Shown in pieces: positions 17,855 through 26,012 of a stretch of DNA of 64,000 nt. The notes beneath the pieces were generated by a model. That model was not told where the DNA came from, searched no databases, and worked only from the letters and a program-made list of their open reading frames with translations. Position numbers and translations under genes: made by a program. Each line of letters starts with the position of its first letter. Position 1 is the first letter of the stretch. This DNA comes from Methylomonas koyamae (GTDB lineage Bacteria; Pseudomonadota; Gammaproteobacteria; Methylococcales; Methylomonadaceae): positions 33,175 to 97,174 of the forward strand of contig NZ_PPPU01000052.1 in NCBI RefSeq assembly GCF_006483455.1, in the 5' to 3' direction.

Positions 17855-17871
17855 CTCAGGGCGAACGGAAT
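17855..17871 (-). repeat. 17-base repeat, right copy of an inverted pair
   Basis: This is the exact reverse complement of 15348-15364. It lies 16 bases from the ugd stop and closes the segment that holds the nuclease and RAYT genes. Confidence 0.7.
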
Positions 17872-17886
17872 CCAAGAAAAAACTAA

Positions 17887-19206
17887 TCAACGCCCAATCG
17901 CGTAATACTGCAACCCAAACTGCTTAACCAACCTCGGCTCATACATATTCCGCCCGTCGAATATCACCTTGTCCTTTAACAAATGCCCCAAGTCATCAAA
18001 ATCCGGGCTGCGAAATTGTTTCCATTCGGTAACGATGACCAGCGCGTCGGCATCGTTTAAGGTTTCATTCTGTTTCGCGCAATAAACCAAACCAGCCTTG
18101 TCGCCATAGATCCGCTGCGCTTCTTGCAGTGCTTCCGGATCGTAGGCCCGGACCACGGCGCCGGCATCGATCAATGCCTCCAGCAGTACCCGGCTAGGTG
18201 CTTCGCGCATGTCGTCGGTATTGGGTTTGAAGGCCAGGCCCCACAAGGCAAAGGTTTTGCCTTTGACGCCATCCGGGTAATGCGCGCTGATTTTTTCAAA
18301 CAAGCGGTGTTTCTGCCGGTCGTTGACGTTTTCGACCGCACTCAGTAACTCGGCGTGATAGCCGTTGTCGCGGGCGGTGCGCTCCAGGGCTTTGACGTCT
18401 TTCGGAAAGCAGGAACCGCCGTAGCCGCAACCCGGATAGATAAAGCTATAACCGATCCGGCTGTCGGAACCGATGCCGTGGCGCACCTGTTCGATGTCGG
18501 CACCCAGCCGCTCGGCCAGATTGGCCAGTTCGTTCATGAAACTGATTTTGGTCGCCAGCATCGCGTTGGCGGCGTACTTGGTCAGCTCCGCAGAGCGGAT
18601 GTCCATCGTGATCACCCGCTCGCGGCTACGGTTGAACGGCGCGTATAGCGCTTTTAGCAGCTCGGCGGTACGTGGGTTGTCGGTGCCGATGATGATGCGG
18701 TCGGGCTTCATGAAGTCGTCCAGCGCCGAGCCTTCCTTCAAAAACTCCGGATTGGACACGACATCGAATTCCAAGCTCTGGCCGCGCTGGGCCAGCGCGT
18801 CGGCCACGGTCTGCTTCACTTTATCGGCGGTACCGACCGGCACAGTGGATTTGTCGACGACGATTTTGTAATCGTTCATGTGTTCGGCAATGCTTTTCGC
18901 TACCGCCAACACATATTTCAAATCGGCCGACCCATCCTCGTCCGGCGGAGTACCGACGGCGATGAATTGGAACAAACCGAAATCGACGGCTTCTTTGACG
19001 TCGGTGGTAAAGCTTAGCCGGCCGGCGGCGACATTATCCTTGACCATCTCGTCCAAACCGGGCTCGTAGATCGGGATAACACCCTGTTTCAGCTGGTCGA
19101 TTTTCCGTTGATCGACGTCCATGCACAGCACTTGATTACCCACTTCGGCCAAGCAGGCTCCCGTGACCAAACCGACGTATCCACTGCCAAATACCGTAAT
19201 TTTCAT
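17887..19206 (-). CDS. ugd: UDP-glucose 6-dehydrogenase
   Basis: This enzyme oxidises UDP-glucose to UDP-glucuronate with two NAD+ molecules, feeding exopolysaccharide or LPS sugars. The 439 residues have the Rossmann motif [15 protein letters not shown], the [17 protein letters not shown] stretch with the catalytic lysine, and [12 protein letters not shown] with the catalytic cysteine. ATG 19206 is preceded by AAGGTG. It lies 28 bases after the beta-hydroxyacid dehydrogenase gene and is probably the last gene of a speA-led operon. Confidence 0.96.
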   Translation of the reverse strand: MKITVFGSGYVGLVTGACLAEVGNQVLCMDVDQRKIDQLKQGVIPIYEPGLDEMVKDNVAAGRLSFTTDVKEAVDFGLFQFIAVGTPPDEDGSADLKYVLAVAKSIAEHMNDYKIVVDKSTVPVGTADKVKQTVADALAQRGQSLEFDVVSNPEFLKEGSALDDFMKPDRIIIGTDNPRTAELLKALYAPFNRSRERVITMDIRSAELTKYAANAMLATKISFMNELANLAERLGADIEQVRHGIGSDSRIGYSFIYPGCGYGGSCFPKDVKALERTARDNGYHAELLSAVENVNDRQKHRLFEKISAHYPDGVKGKTFALWGLAFKPNTDDMREAPSRVLLEALIDAGAVVRAYDPEALQEAQRIYGDKAGLVYCAKQNETLNDADALVIVTEWKQFRSPDFDDLGHLLKDKVIFDGRNMYEPRLVKQFGLQYYAIGR

Positions 19207-19234
19207 TGTTACACCTTGTAAGCTAATTGAAAGA

Positions 19235-20089
19235 TCATTGCTGTTTTAACCGGTACAACGCCGAGATATCCTCGTCGCCGTACCCTTGTGCCATTAGTTT
19301 GGCATAATCCGCCAGCGTTGCTGCCGTTAATGGACATGTCAGTCCAACCTGCGCCGCCATCCGTTCGGCGATGAGCAAATCCTTGTGATGCAGCGCCAAC
19401 TTGAAACCCGGTGCGTACTGGTTGTTGGTCATGGTCTTGCCGCGATGTTGCAAAAACCAATTGCCGGCGGCCCCGCCCGCTATCACATCTACAACCTTGT
19501 CTAGCGGCAATTGCTGCGCGGCGGCGAACGCCAAAGCTTCGGTCACGGCCTGATTGATGCCGGCGCACATGATTTGGTTAACCGCCTTGCAAGCCTGGCC
19601 GGCACCAACGCCGCCCATGTGTTCGATCCGTGCGGTCATCGCGGTCAATACCGGCCGCACCCGCTCCAGTACTCCCGCGTCGCCGCCGACCATCATTGCC
19701 AAAGTGCCGTTTCTGGCACCTTCTACGCCACCGGATACCGGCGCGTCCAGAAATTCCGCTTGTTTTTCGGCAAGCTTTGCCGCCGCTATTCTCGCAGTCT
19801 CGCCACTGACCGTAGACATATCGACGACCACAGTCCCCGGCTTGACGCCGATGCAAACGGCATCCACCACGTCGAGTACGTCTTGGTCGGCCGACACGCA
19901 AATCATTATGACCTCGGCATTGCCAGCGAGCTGTTCTATGCTACCGCAAGCCTCCGCACCCGTTTCCGCCGCCAAGGCCGCAGCTTTCTCCACAGTTCGG
20001 TTATACACCGCAGCCAAATGACCGGCCTTGGCCAAATTGCGGGTCATGCCCAGCCCCATTGCCCCCAAACCGATAAATCCCGTTTTCAT
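19235..20089 (-). CDS. NAD(P)-dependent beta-hydroxyacid dehydrogenase (3-hydroxyisobutyrate/tartronate semialdehyde reductase family)
   Basis: The 284-residue protein starts with the dinucleotide motif [12 protein letters not shown]. It has the substrate-binding [19 protein letters not shown] and the catalytic-lysine stretch CKAVNQIM, all hallmarks of the family that includes MmsB, GarR/GlxR and succinic-semialdehyde reductases. These reduce or oxidise small beta-hydroxy acids in the cytoplasm, and sequence alone does not separate them. The gene is 33 bases downstream of speA and 28 upstream of ugd, but no metabolic link to either is obvious. Confidence 0.85.
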   Translation of the reverse strand: MKTGFIGLGAMGLGMTRNLAKAGHLAAVYNRTVEKAAALAAETGAEACGSIEQLAGNAEVIMICVSADQDVLDVVDAVCIGVKPGTVVVDMSTVSGETARIAAAKLAEKQAEFLDAPVSGGVEGARNGTLAMMVGGDAGVLERVRPVLTAMTARIEHMGGVGAGQACKAVNQIMCAGINQAVTEALAFAAAQQLPLDKVVDVIAGGAAGNWFLQHRGKTMTNNQYAPGFKLALHHKDLLIAERMAAQVGLTCPLTAATLADYAKLMAQGYGDEDISALYRLKQQ

Positions 20090-20122
20090 CGTCTGCGCCC
20101 GTCCTGTGTCACTCTAAGGAAG

Positions 20123-21946
20123 CTATTTTTCCAAGTAGGTATAAGCATTCAATCCGGCCGACAACTCCTGTTCGAAGCCGGCTTTCTGTTCTGCCGTCAA
20201 CGCTGCGCCGTCCAGTTTACGCCGATAAGCGGCTTTCAGCGCCTCGGCATCGATGTGCACGTAATCCAGCAACTCGCTGACATCTTCGCCTTCCATAAAA
20301 TCGCTGAAGCGGTAGCCGCCGGCCGCCAGTTCGACGTTGACCGAGTGGGTATCGCCGAACAGATTGTGCATGTCGCCCAGGATTTCCTGATAGGCGCCGA
20401 CCATGAAAAAACCGATCAAGTAATCTTCGTCATCGCCGATTGCGTGCAGCGCCAAGGTGTTGCTGATATTTTGCCGATCGACATACTGGTCGATCCTGCC
20501 GTCGGAATCGCAGGTCAAATCCTGCAATACCGCACGCCGGATTGGTTGCTCGTGTAAGCGGTGAATCGGCATGATCGGGAAGATCTGATCGATGCCCCAG
20601 ATATCCGGCATCGACTGAAACAGCGAGAAATTGCAAAACACCTTGTCCGCCAGTTTTTCGTCGAGCTCCTGCAAAATTTCCCGATGATGGTGGTTATCCA
20701 GATTCAATTGCTCCTGAATCTGCTGACATAATCCGACGTAGCGCCGCTCGGCCGCAGCCAAATCGGCTAAATCGATATCCCCTTGCACGAAACGGGCGCG
20801 GGCTTCGGCCATATCGAATTGAGCATTATGATAAGCCTCGCTGACGTTATCGAAATGCTTGGCAACCAAGCCGGCTCCCTGCAAACGCTCGACTTCGGTG
20901 ACGTTGGTGATCAGCACGGCATGGTGGGCGGTAATGGCCCGGCCCGACTCGGTAATGATGTTGGGCTGCGGCAAATCGTGCTGCCGGCTGACCTCGGCAA
21001 AGGCGCGGACGATATTGTCGGCGTATTCGGACATGCTGTAGTTGATCGAACATTCCCGCCGCGAGCCGCTGCCGTCGTAATCCACGCCCAAGCCGCCGCC
21101 GGCGTCCACTGTACTGATTTCGGCACCGAGCCGACGCAATTGCAGATAAAACTGGCCAGCTTCCTTCAAGGCCAATTTAATGTCGTGAATGTTGGCGATC
21201 TGCGAGCCCATATGAAAATGCATCAGTTGCAGGCAATCCAGCATCTGCGCCTGGCGCAAGTACTCAACCAACTGCAGCACTTCACTGGCATGCAAACCGA
21301 ATTTGGACTTTTCGCCGCCGCTGTTTTGCCATTTGCCGGCACTGATGGTCGACAGCCGCACCCGCAGACCTATCAACGGTTTGACCTGCAGTTTGGCCGC
21401 TTCTTCCAGGATCAATTCCAGCTCGGACGGCTTTTCGATGACGATGAACACCGACAAACCCATCAGCTGGCCCATTAGCGCCATCCGGATGTAAAGCCTG
21501 TCCTTGTAACCGTTGCAGACGATGGTACCGTTGGTTTTGGCTAAACCCAAAATCGCCAGCAACTCCGGCTTACTACCGGCTTCCAGACCGATATTGTCGG
21601 CAGACAGGATGGCCTCCACCACGTTGCCCTGTTGGTTGACCTTGATCGGGTATACCGGCGTGTAATGTCCAGCGTAGCCATGAGCAGTTCTGGCCTGATC
21701 GAAAGCCTGCTGCAGCCGGCGAATGCGGTCGGGCAGAATATCGGTGAAGCGTACCAGTACCGGCAGATTCAAGCCTTTACCGCGCAAGGCCTCGGCCACT
21801 TCGAACAAATCGATTGCCAACGGATTGTCGCTGCTCGGTTTGACGCAGACATGGCCGTGTTGGTTAATCGAAAAATAACCGTCGCCCCATTGTTGAATCG
21901 CGTAAAGCTGTTTTGCCTGTTCAATCGACCATGCTTGTGCCGGCAC
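20123..21946 (-). CDS. speA: Biosynthetic arginine decarboxylase SpeA
   Basis: A PLP enzyme that decarboxylates arginine to agmatine, the first step of polyamine synthesis. The 607-residue product is a little shorter than the roughly 630-658 usual in enterics. The cofactor lysine lies in HYTPVYPIKVNQQ at about residues 93-105. GLEAGSKPELL, the HFHMGSQI motif and the glycine-rich DAGGGLGVDY phosphate loop follow; the catalytic Cys region is near CDSDGRID. The GTG start at 21946 is preceded by GGGGAA. speE is divergent 81 bases away. No agmatinase gene is in the window. Confidence 0.94.
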   Translation of the reverse strand: MPAQAWSIEQAKQLYAIQQWGDGYFSINQHGHVCVKPSSDNPLAIDLFEVAEALRGKGLNLPVLVRFTDILPDRIRRLQQAFDQARTAHGYAGHYTPVYPIKVNQQGNVVEAILSADNIGLEAGSKPELLAILGLAKTNGTIVCNGYKDRLYIRMALMGQLMGLSVFIVIEKPSELELILEEAAKLQVKPLIGLRVRLSTISAGKWQNSGGEKSKFGLHASEVLQLVEYLRQAQMLDCLQLMHFHMGSQIANIHDIKLALKEAGQFYLQLRRLGAEISTVDAGGGLGVDYDGSGSRRECSINYSMSEYADNIVRAFAEVSRQHDLPQPNIITESGRAITAHHAVLITNVTEVERLQGAGLVAKHFDNVSEAYHNAQFDMAEARARFVQGDIDLADLAAAERRYVGLCQQIQEQLNLDNHHHREILQELDEKLADKVFCNFSLFQSMPDIWGIDQIFPIMPIHRLHEQPIRRAVLQDLTCDSDGRIDQYVDRQNISNTLALHAIGDDEDYLIGFFMVGAYQEILGDMHNLFGDTHSVNVELAAGGYRFSDFMEGEDVSELLDYVHIDAEALKAAYRRKLDGAALTAEQKAGFEQELSAGLNAYTYLEK

Positions 21947-21988
21947 TCAGGTTCCCCGTACTGTCATATAGATGCAGGGATTCTAAAG

Positions 21989-21994
21989 TATAAT
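21989..21994 (+). promoter_or_regulatory. Candidate -10 element of speE
   Basis: A consensus TATAAT stands 33 bases before the speE ATG in the 81-base divergent gap with speA. The -35 region about 17 bases upstream (around TGTCAT) is weak, so promoter activity is only suggested. Confidence 0.4.
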
Positions 21995-22027
21995 GCCGCG
22001 ACTTTTATGACTTTTTGAGGACAACTC

Positions 22028-22873
22028 ATGCTCGACGCCACCTGGTTCAGCGAAGCGCAAGAGCCGTCAGGCTCCGCCTTTTCATTAAAAATCAAACGCA
22101 AATTGCACGAAGAGCAGTCGGAGTTTCAGTTTCTGGAAATCTACGAGACCGAACAATTCGGCAATTTGATGGTGATTGACGGTTGCACCATGGTTTCGAC
22201 CCGGGACAATTTCTTCTACCATGAGATGATGAGCCACCCGGTATTGTTTACCCACCCTGCCCCCAAAAACGTACTGATCATCGGCGGCGGCGACTGCGGT
22301 ACGCTCCGCGAAGTGCTGAAACATCCAGACGTCGAAAAAGCCGTGCAGATCGACATCGACGAACGCGTCACCCGCTTGTCCGAAATTTATTTCCCGGAAT
22401 TGTGCGAGTCCAACCACGATCCACGGGCCGAGCTGAAATTCATCGACGGCATCAAATGGGTGAAGGATGCAGCGCCTAACAGCGTGGACATCATCATCGT
22501 CGACAGCACCGATCCGGTAGGACCGGCGGCGGGCTTGTTCTGCGCCGACTTTTACAAGGACTGCTTCAGAGCCTTGACCGAAAACGGCATCGTCGTCCAA
22601 CAAAGCGAATCGGCTTTGCTGCACATGCACATCCTGCGGGAAATGCGCGACGAGATGCGGGCCGGCGGTTTTAACCATTACCAGACCGTGTTCTTCCCGC
22701 AATGCATCTATCCATCCGGCTGGTGGAGCGCAACCATGGCAGGCAAGAACGCCTTCGCCGCGTTCCGAGAACAGGATGCAATCAATAAAAGTTTCGACAC
22801 TGTGTACTACAACAGCGATATCCACAAAGCCAGTCTGGCGATGCCGGAGTTTTTCAAAAAGGCTTTTGCATAA
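22028..22873 (+). CDS. speE: Spermidine synthase (polyamine aminopropyltransferase)
   Basis: It transfers an aminopropyl group from decarboxylated SAM to putrescine. The 281 residues contain the family's glycine-rich IIGGGDCGTLREVLKH loop, the QIDIDERV acidic pocket and the gate-keeping DSTDPVGPA. ATG 22028 follows a TTGAGGA ribosome-binding site. The gene is divergent from speA, the arginine decarboxylase of the same pathway. A strong TATAAT lies just upstream. Confidence 0.95.
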   Translation: MLDATWFSEAQEPSGSAFSLKIKRKLHEEQSEFQFLEIYETEQFGNLMVIDGCTMVSTRDNFFYHEMMSHPVLFTHPAPKNVLIIGGGDCGTLREVLKHPDVEKAVQIDIDERVTRLSEIYFPELCESNHDPRAELKFIDGIKWVKDAAPNSVDIIIVDSTDPVGPAAGLFCADFYKDCFRALTENGIVVQQSESALLHMHILREMRDEMRAGGFNHYQTVFFPQCIYPSGWWSATMAGKNAFAAFREQDAINKSFDTVYYNSDIHKASLAMPEFFKKAFA

Positions 22874-22884
22874 GGCCTTGCCTT

Positions 22885-22948
22885 GTTGCCGCGGAACAGC
22901 CCTGCGGCAACAGCCGATTTAAAAGCTCGCGGCTTGCGAGCAATCGGC
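22885..22948 (+). terminator. Double stem-loop after speE
   Basis: GTTGCCGC (22885-22892) pairs with GCGGCAAC (22904-22911). A second stem follows directly: GCCGATT pairs with AATCGGC and encloses an inner GCTCGC/GCGAGC hairpin. No T-run follows. Its position 12 bases after the speE stop suggests transcription termination or RNA protection. Confidence 0.45.
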
Positions 22949-23051
22949 CTATCTGCGACACTGGGCGCCGTATCAGCAGATCACGAATATTGACCATGCA
23001 AAACCGTTTTTGGCCGGCCTCCGCTACCCGCTGCAACCGATTGGGCCAAGC

Positions 23052-24020
23052 ATGGAATTTTCGCCAATCGACGTTACCGGCCGCGGCGCCACCCCGCCGA
23101 ATCAGGCAATGACCGCCCCTCCCGATCCCACACTAAACGCATTTTCGAATACGCTGACCGGCAAGCCCACCCAAACCGGCCGCGACGGCGCGGATTTGCA
23201 GCCTTACTTGGTGGTGCTGTCCGGCAGAGACCAAGGCAAACAATTCCCGCTGATGGCCACCCGGCACGTTCTGGGCCGCGAGCTTAGCGCAGATATCGCG
23301 ATCGCCGACCCGAAAATATCGCGCCGCCATTGCCTGCTTTCGCTAGACGGCAGACAGGTGCATCTGGAAGACCTTAACTCCACCAACGGCACCTTCGTCA
23401 ACAACCGACGCATTACCCGCCATCTCGTGCAACTACTGGATCGAATCCGCATCGGCGACACTTACCTGAAAATCGATTACAAGTTACCGAACGAAGCGCT
23501 GTCGGAACAGGCGCTTTACGAAGCGGCCAACATCGATTCGATGACCCAGGTCTTGAACCGAAACGCTTTTATTTCCCGGGCCCAGCAGGAGTTTTCGTAC
23601 TGCAAACGCAACCGGAGCCGGTTGACGGTGATGATGTGCGACGCCGACCACTTCAAACTGACCAACGACAACTACGGCCATCTGGCCGGGGATCAGGTTC
23701 TACGCGATCTGGCGAAGATCCTGCAAGCGGAAATGCGCCGCGAAGATCTGCTAGCACGTTACGGCGGCGAGGAATTCATTATGCTGCTGCGGGAAATTTC
23801 CGCCGAAGCCGCGGTTGCTCTGGCGGAACGCATTCGAGTAACCGTGCTGCAACACTGCTTCCGCTACCAGAATTTCACGATCCCATCGACGCTGTCTATT
23901 GGCCTGTGTACCCGCCGGATCGATGGCACTATGGCGCTGGACGACATCATCCGCACCGCCGACGACGCCTTGTATCTCGCCAAAAAAAACGGCCGTAACC
24001 GGGTGGAAATCGGCCCGTGA
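23052..24020 (+). CDS. FHA-domain diguanylate cyclase
   Basis: The 322-residue protein combines a phosphothreonine-binding FHA domain at about residues 50-140 (HVLGRELSADI, SRRHCLL, NSTNGTFVN) with a C-terminal GGDEF domain at about 160-322. The active site is RYGGEEF. An intact inhibitory RxxD site (Arg-Arg-Glu-Asp) lies five residues before it, so it should make cyclic di-GMP and feel product inhibition. It lacks membrane segments. The frame is open from 23010; ATG 23052 is the first ATG but has no clear ribosome-binding site. It implies that a Ser/Thr-phosphorylated partner controls c-di-GMP output. Confidence 0.85.
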   Translation: MEFSPIDVTGRGATPPNQAMTAPPDPTLNAFSNTLTGKPTQTGRDGADLQPYLVVLSGRDQGKQFPLMATRHVLGRELSADIAIADPKISRRHCLLSLDGRQVHLEDLNSTNGTFVNNRRITRHLVQLLDRIRIGDTYLKIDYKLPNEALSEQALYEAANIDSMTQVLNRNAFISRAQQEFSYCKRNRSRLTVMMCDADHFKLTNDNYGHLAGDQVLRDLAKILQAEMRREDLLARYGGEEFIMLLREISAEAAVALAERIRVTVLQHCFRYQNFTIPSTLSIGLCTRRIDGTMALDDIIRTADDALYLAKKNGRNRVEIGP

Positions 24021-24236
24021 CCCGCAACCAGTCCGCCCCTGCCCGAGCCGGCACCGCTCACTCCTTCAAAAAACGGCTTCGATCAGCCGCCGCAACCCGG
24101 CCAAACCGCCGCTCTTGAGGTTTGCAATTGTGCCCGGCATGGGTTAGTGTCTGAACGCCAATGTGTTCGGCATTCTACTGCTATGCTTATAGATGCTAAC
24201 CGGAATCATCATTGCAACACCATGGGAGATACTACA

Positions 24237-24644
24237 ATGAAAAAAAACAAATTTGTCATCACCTGCCTCCTGACCGGCATGTTGCTGGCGCCGGCGGTCA
24301 ATGCCGACGGCCATCAAAGCTACTTGTCCGGTTTCACCAGCAAAGTCAGCCAGGGCTTTTTTAATATGGCCGGCGGTATCCTCGAATTACCCAAAAATAT
24401 CGTCAACATCAGCAGCGAACAAAACATCCTGCTGGGGATGAGTTGGGGTTTGCTGCGCGGCGTAGCCCATACGGTTGACCGTACCTTGATCGGCGCGGTG
24501 GAATTTATCAGCGCCCCTATCCCTAGCGACGAGTTTATTTCCCCGGCTTACCCTTGGGAGCGGTTTAGCGAGGATACCCGCTACTTCGGTCTGCATTTGC
24601 CCGGCTACTGGACCCATTACGGTCCGCTGGACGACGGCGAATAA
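24237..24644 (+). CDS. Exosortase-system-associated protein, TIGR04073-like
   Basis: The 135-residue product has a clear signal peptide (KKNK, hydrophobic core, cleavage near VNADG). A short domain with SQGFFNMAGGILELPKNI and a GLLRGVAHTVDRTLIG helix resembles the small TIGR04073 family found beside exosortase/PEP-CTERM systems. ATG 24237 has GGGAGA upstream; the open frame extends left to 24147 without support. It lies 33 bases before the OmpA-like lipoprotein gene and near a PEP-CTERM protein gene. The molecular role of the family is unknown. Confidence 0.65.
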   Translation: MKKNKFVITCLLTGMLLAPAVNADGHQSYLSGFTSKVSQGFFNMAGGILELPKNIVNISSEQNILLGMSWGLLRGVAHTVDRTLIGAVEFISAPIPSDEFISPAYPWERFSEDTRYFGLHLPGYWTHYGPLDDGE

Positions 24645-24677
24645 GCTAAGCGCTACGAGTTTAAGGAGAATACAACC

Positions 24678-25373
24678 ATGAAAAAACAATACATATATCT
24701 GCCTGCCGCGGCCATCGCCTTAACGCTGAGCGCTTGCAGCACGCCCAAGCAAGACACTTCCGCCCTGAAAGCTGAAATCGATGCGGCCATGGCCGGTCAC
24801 TACGGCCAATCCATATTGCACGAGGAATTGGCGGAAGAAAACCTGGAAACCGCCAACGAGATTCTGGAACACTGGGAAAAGGGCTACTACTGGAATATCG
24901 ACGAGAAACAAGCCGCGTTGGAAGCCGCTCATGCCGCAGCCCAGCATCGGTTGGAGTCCGAAAAAGAAATGTGTGCGTGGCTGACAGAGGTGCATTCACA
25001 TAACCATCATCACGTGGAAACCATTCATGAAACCGTGGCCTATTTCAAAACCGGTAGCCACGTGCCGTTCAAAACCAAGGAAGACACCATCAGCCATATC
25101 GGCCACTTTTTACACGACCACCCCGATGCCACAGCGACTGTCACCGCATCTACCGACACCGTGGGTAAACCGGCCGCTAACCAAGCGTTATCGGAAAGAA
25201 GGGCCAAAACCGTTAGCGAAATGTTGATTAGCAATGGCGCCAGAGCCACGCAATTGATCGTCAAAGCGATCGGCGAAGCGGGCGGCCCCGATAACACGGC
25301 GGACCAAAAGCACCGCGTCGCCGTGGTTATTTCGGCGCATCCTGATTATATCGACTGCCCTAAACTGAAATAA
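24678..25373 (+). CDS. OmpA-like lipoprotein
   Basis: The 231 residues begin with a lipoprotein signal (ALTLSAC, lipobox cysteine at residue 20). A charged helical region at about 28-110 with several histidines (EVHSHNHHHVE) follows. The C-terminal OmpA/MotB-type peptidoglycan-binding domain at about 110-228 has NQALSERRAKTVSEML and a less regular IKAIGEAGGPDN. It likely anchors the outer membrane to peptidoglycan. AAGGAG lies nine bases before the start. The gene is probably co-transcribed with the TIGR04073-like gene. Confidence 0.82.
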   Translation: MKKQYIYLPAAAIALTLSACSTPKQDTSALKAEIDAAMAGHYGQSILHEELAEENLETANEILEHWEKGYYWNIDEKQAALEAAHAAAQHRLESEKEMCAWLTEVHSHNHHHVETIHETVAYFKTGSHVPFKTKEDTISHIGHFLHDHPDATATVTASTDTVGKPAANQALSERRAKTVSEMLISNGARATQLIVKAIGEAGGPDNTADQKHRVAVVISAHPDYIDCPKLK

Positions 25374-25385
25374 CCCGCCAACCCG

Positions 25386-25410
25386 GCCCCGCCGTGTGGC
25401 ACGGCGGGGC
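25386..25410. terminator. Perfect hairpin between convergent lipoprotein genes
   Basis: GCCCCGCCGTG (25386-25396) and CACGGCGGGGC (25400-25410) form an 11-base perfect stem with a TGG loop. It lies in the 46-base gap between two converging genes and is probably a bidirectional terminator, although no T-run follows on either strand. Confidence 0.6.
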
Positions 25411-25419
25411 TGAATCTCG

Positions 25420-25623
25420 TCAAAACTCATCAGCCTGTTTTTTCTGTCGCTCGGCACTGTCGAACACCTGCCTTTCCGCCTGTTTGGCCTGCTGCAAAGC
25501 TTCGGCGGCGTTTTGTTGCGACCTGCCATTGGCCGATATAGTGTCCGAGGTCGATTCCGACTGCGGACCACTGCAAGCCGCCAGACAAGCGCCAAAATAC
25601 AACACCGACAACCTGGACTTCAT
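25420..25623 (-). CDS. Small predicted lipoprotein
   Basis: This 67-residue product has a short signal and a lipobox (CLAAC, cysteine at residue 17). A Ser-rich linker and a Gln/Ala/Lys-rich amphipathic helix (AAEALQQAKQAERQVF) follow. The size and pattern recall Lpp-like or entericidin-like lipoproteins, but I cannot assign a family. Its ATG overlaps the stop of the ComFB-family gene (ATGA), so the two are likely translated together. Confidence 0.6.
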   Translation of the reverse strand: MKSRLSVLYFGACLAACSGPQSESTSDTISANGRSQQNAAEALQQAKQAERQVFDSAERQKKQADEF

Positions 25624-25901
25624 TCGGCCGATTCCCGATCGAGGCGCGGCCGGCTCAACACCTGTTGCATCGCTTGCTCGACAGCGGTTTCCACTGCGGC
25701 GACCATCTGCAAATAGTGCTCTTCGCTGACATTAATGCCTTTATCGATGGTATTGCGCACATAACACGGCGGCAATTTATTCAGTGCCAGACAAGCGACA
25801 TCCTCTTGAAACGCCTGCCGGAAAGGCTCGTCAGATTGCTCGGCGAGTTTCCACAAGCGGTCGATGACCAACCGCTCATAGTAATTATTGATGTTCAGCA
25901 T
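25620..25901 (-). CDS. ComFB-family protein
   Basis: The 93 residues match the late-competence ComFB domain: LNINNYYERLVIDRL at the start, a central DVACLALNKLPPCYV with the family's LN-LPP-Y pattern, and a C-terminal helix (LQMVAAVETAVEQAM). ComFB proteins have been linked to cyclic dinucleotide binding in cyanobacteria. Whether this one does so is unknown. ATG 25901 is preceded by GAGG; the frame is open to 25961. It is coupled to a small lipoprotein gene and lies 1.9 kb from a diguanylate cyclase gene. Confidence 0.72.
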   Translation of the reverse strand: MLNINNYYERLVIDRLWKLAEQSDEPFRQAFQEDVACLALNKLPPCYVRNTIDKGINVSEEHYLQMVAAVETAVEQAMQQVLSRPRLDRESAE

Positions 25902-26012
25902 AATGGCCTCGTGGTCGGATGATCGGTAGCGGGATAAGCATAGCCGAGAATCCGCCGCCACGAAGCCGGCCGGGCCGCAACCGTCGACGCGGCTGCGGCC
26001 GGCGCCGCCAGG

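Larger units (their letters stand above)
17274..17886. other. Gene-free stretch filled with inverted repeats
   Basis: About 610 bases between the RAYT start and the ugd stop contain no credible gene. They hold one REP-like hairpin, four further perfect inverted repeats or nested hairpins, and one half of the 17-base inverted pair, each listed separately. Short frames on both strands, including those around 17538-17927, run through the palindromes and lack ribosome-binding sites. Confidence 0.8.

Noticed and set aside
17538..17927. Several open frames of 70-115 codons on both strands between the RAYT gene and ugd
   Set aside because: They run through inverted repeats, mirror one another on the two strands and lack ribosome-binding sites. 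They are repeat artefacts.
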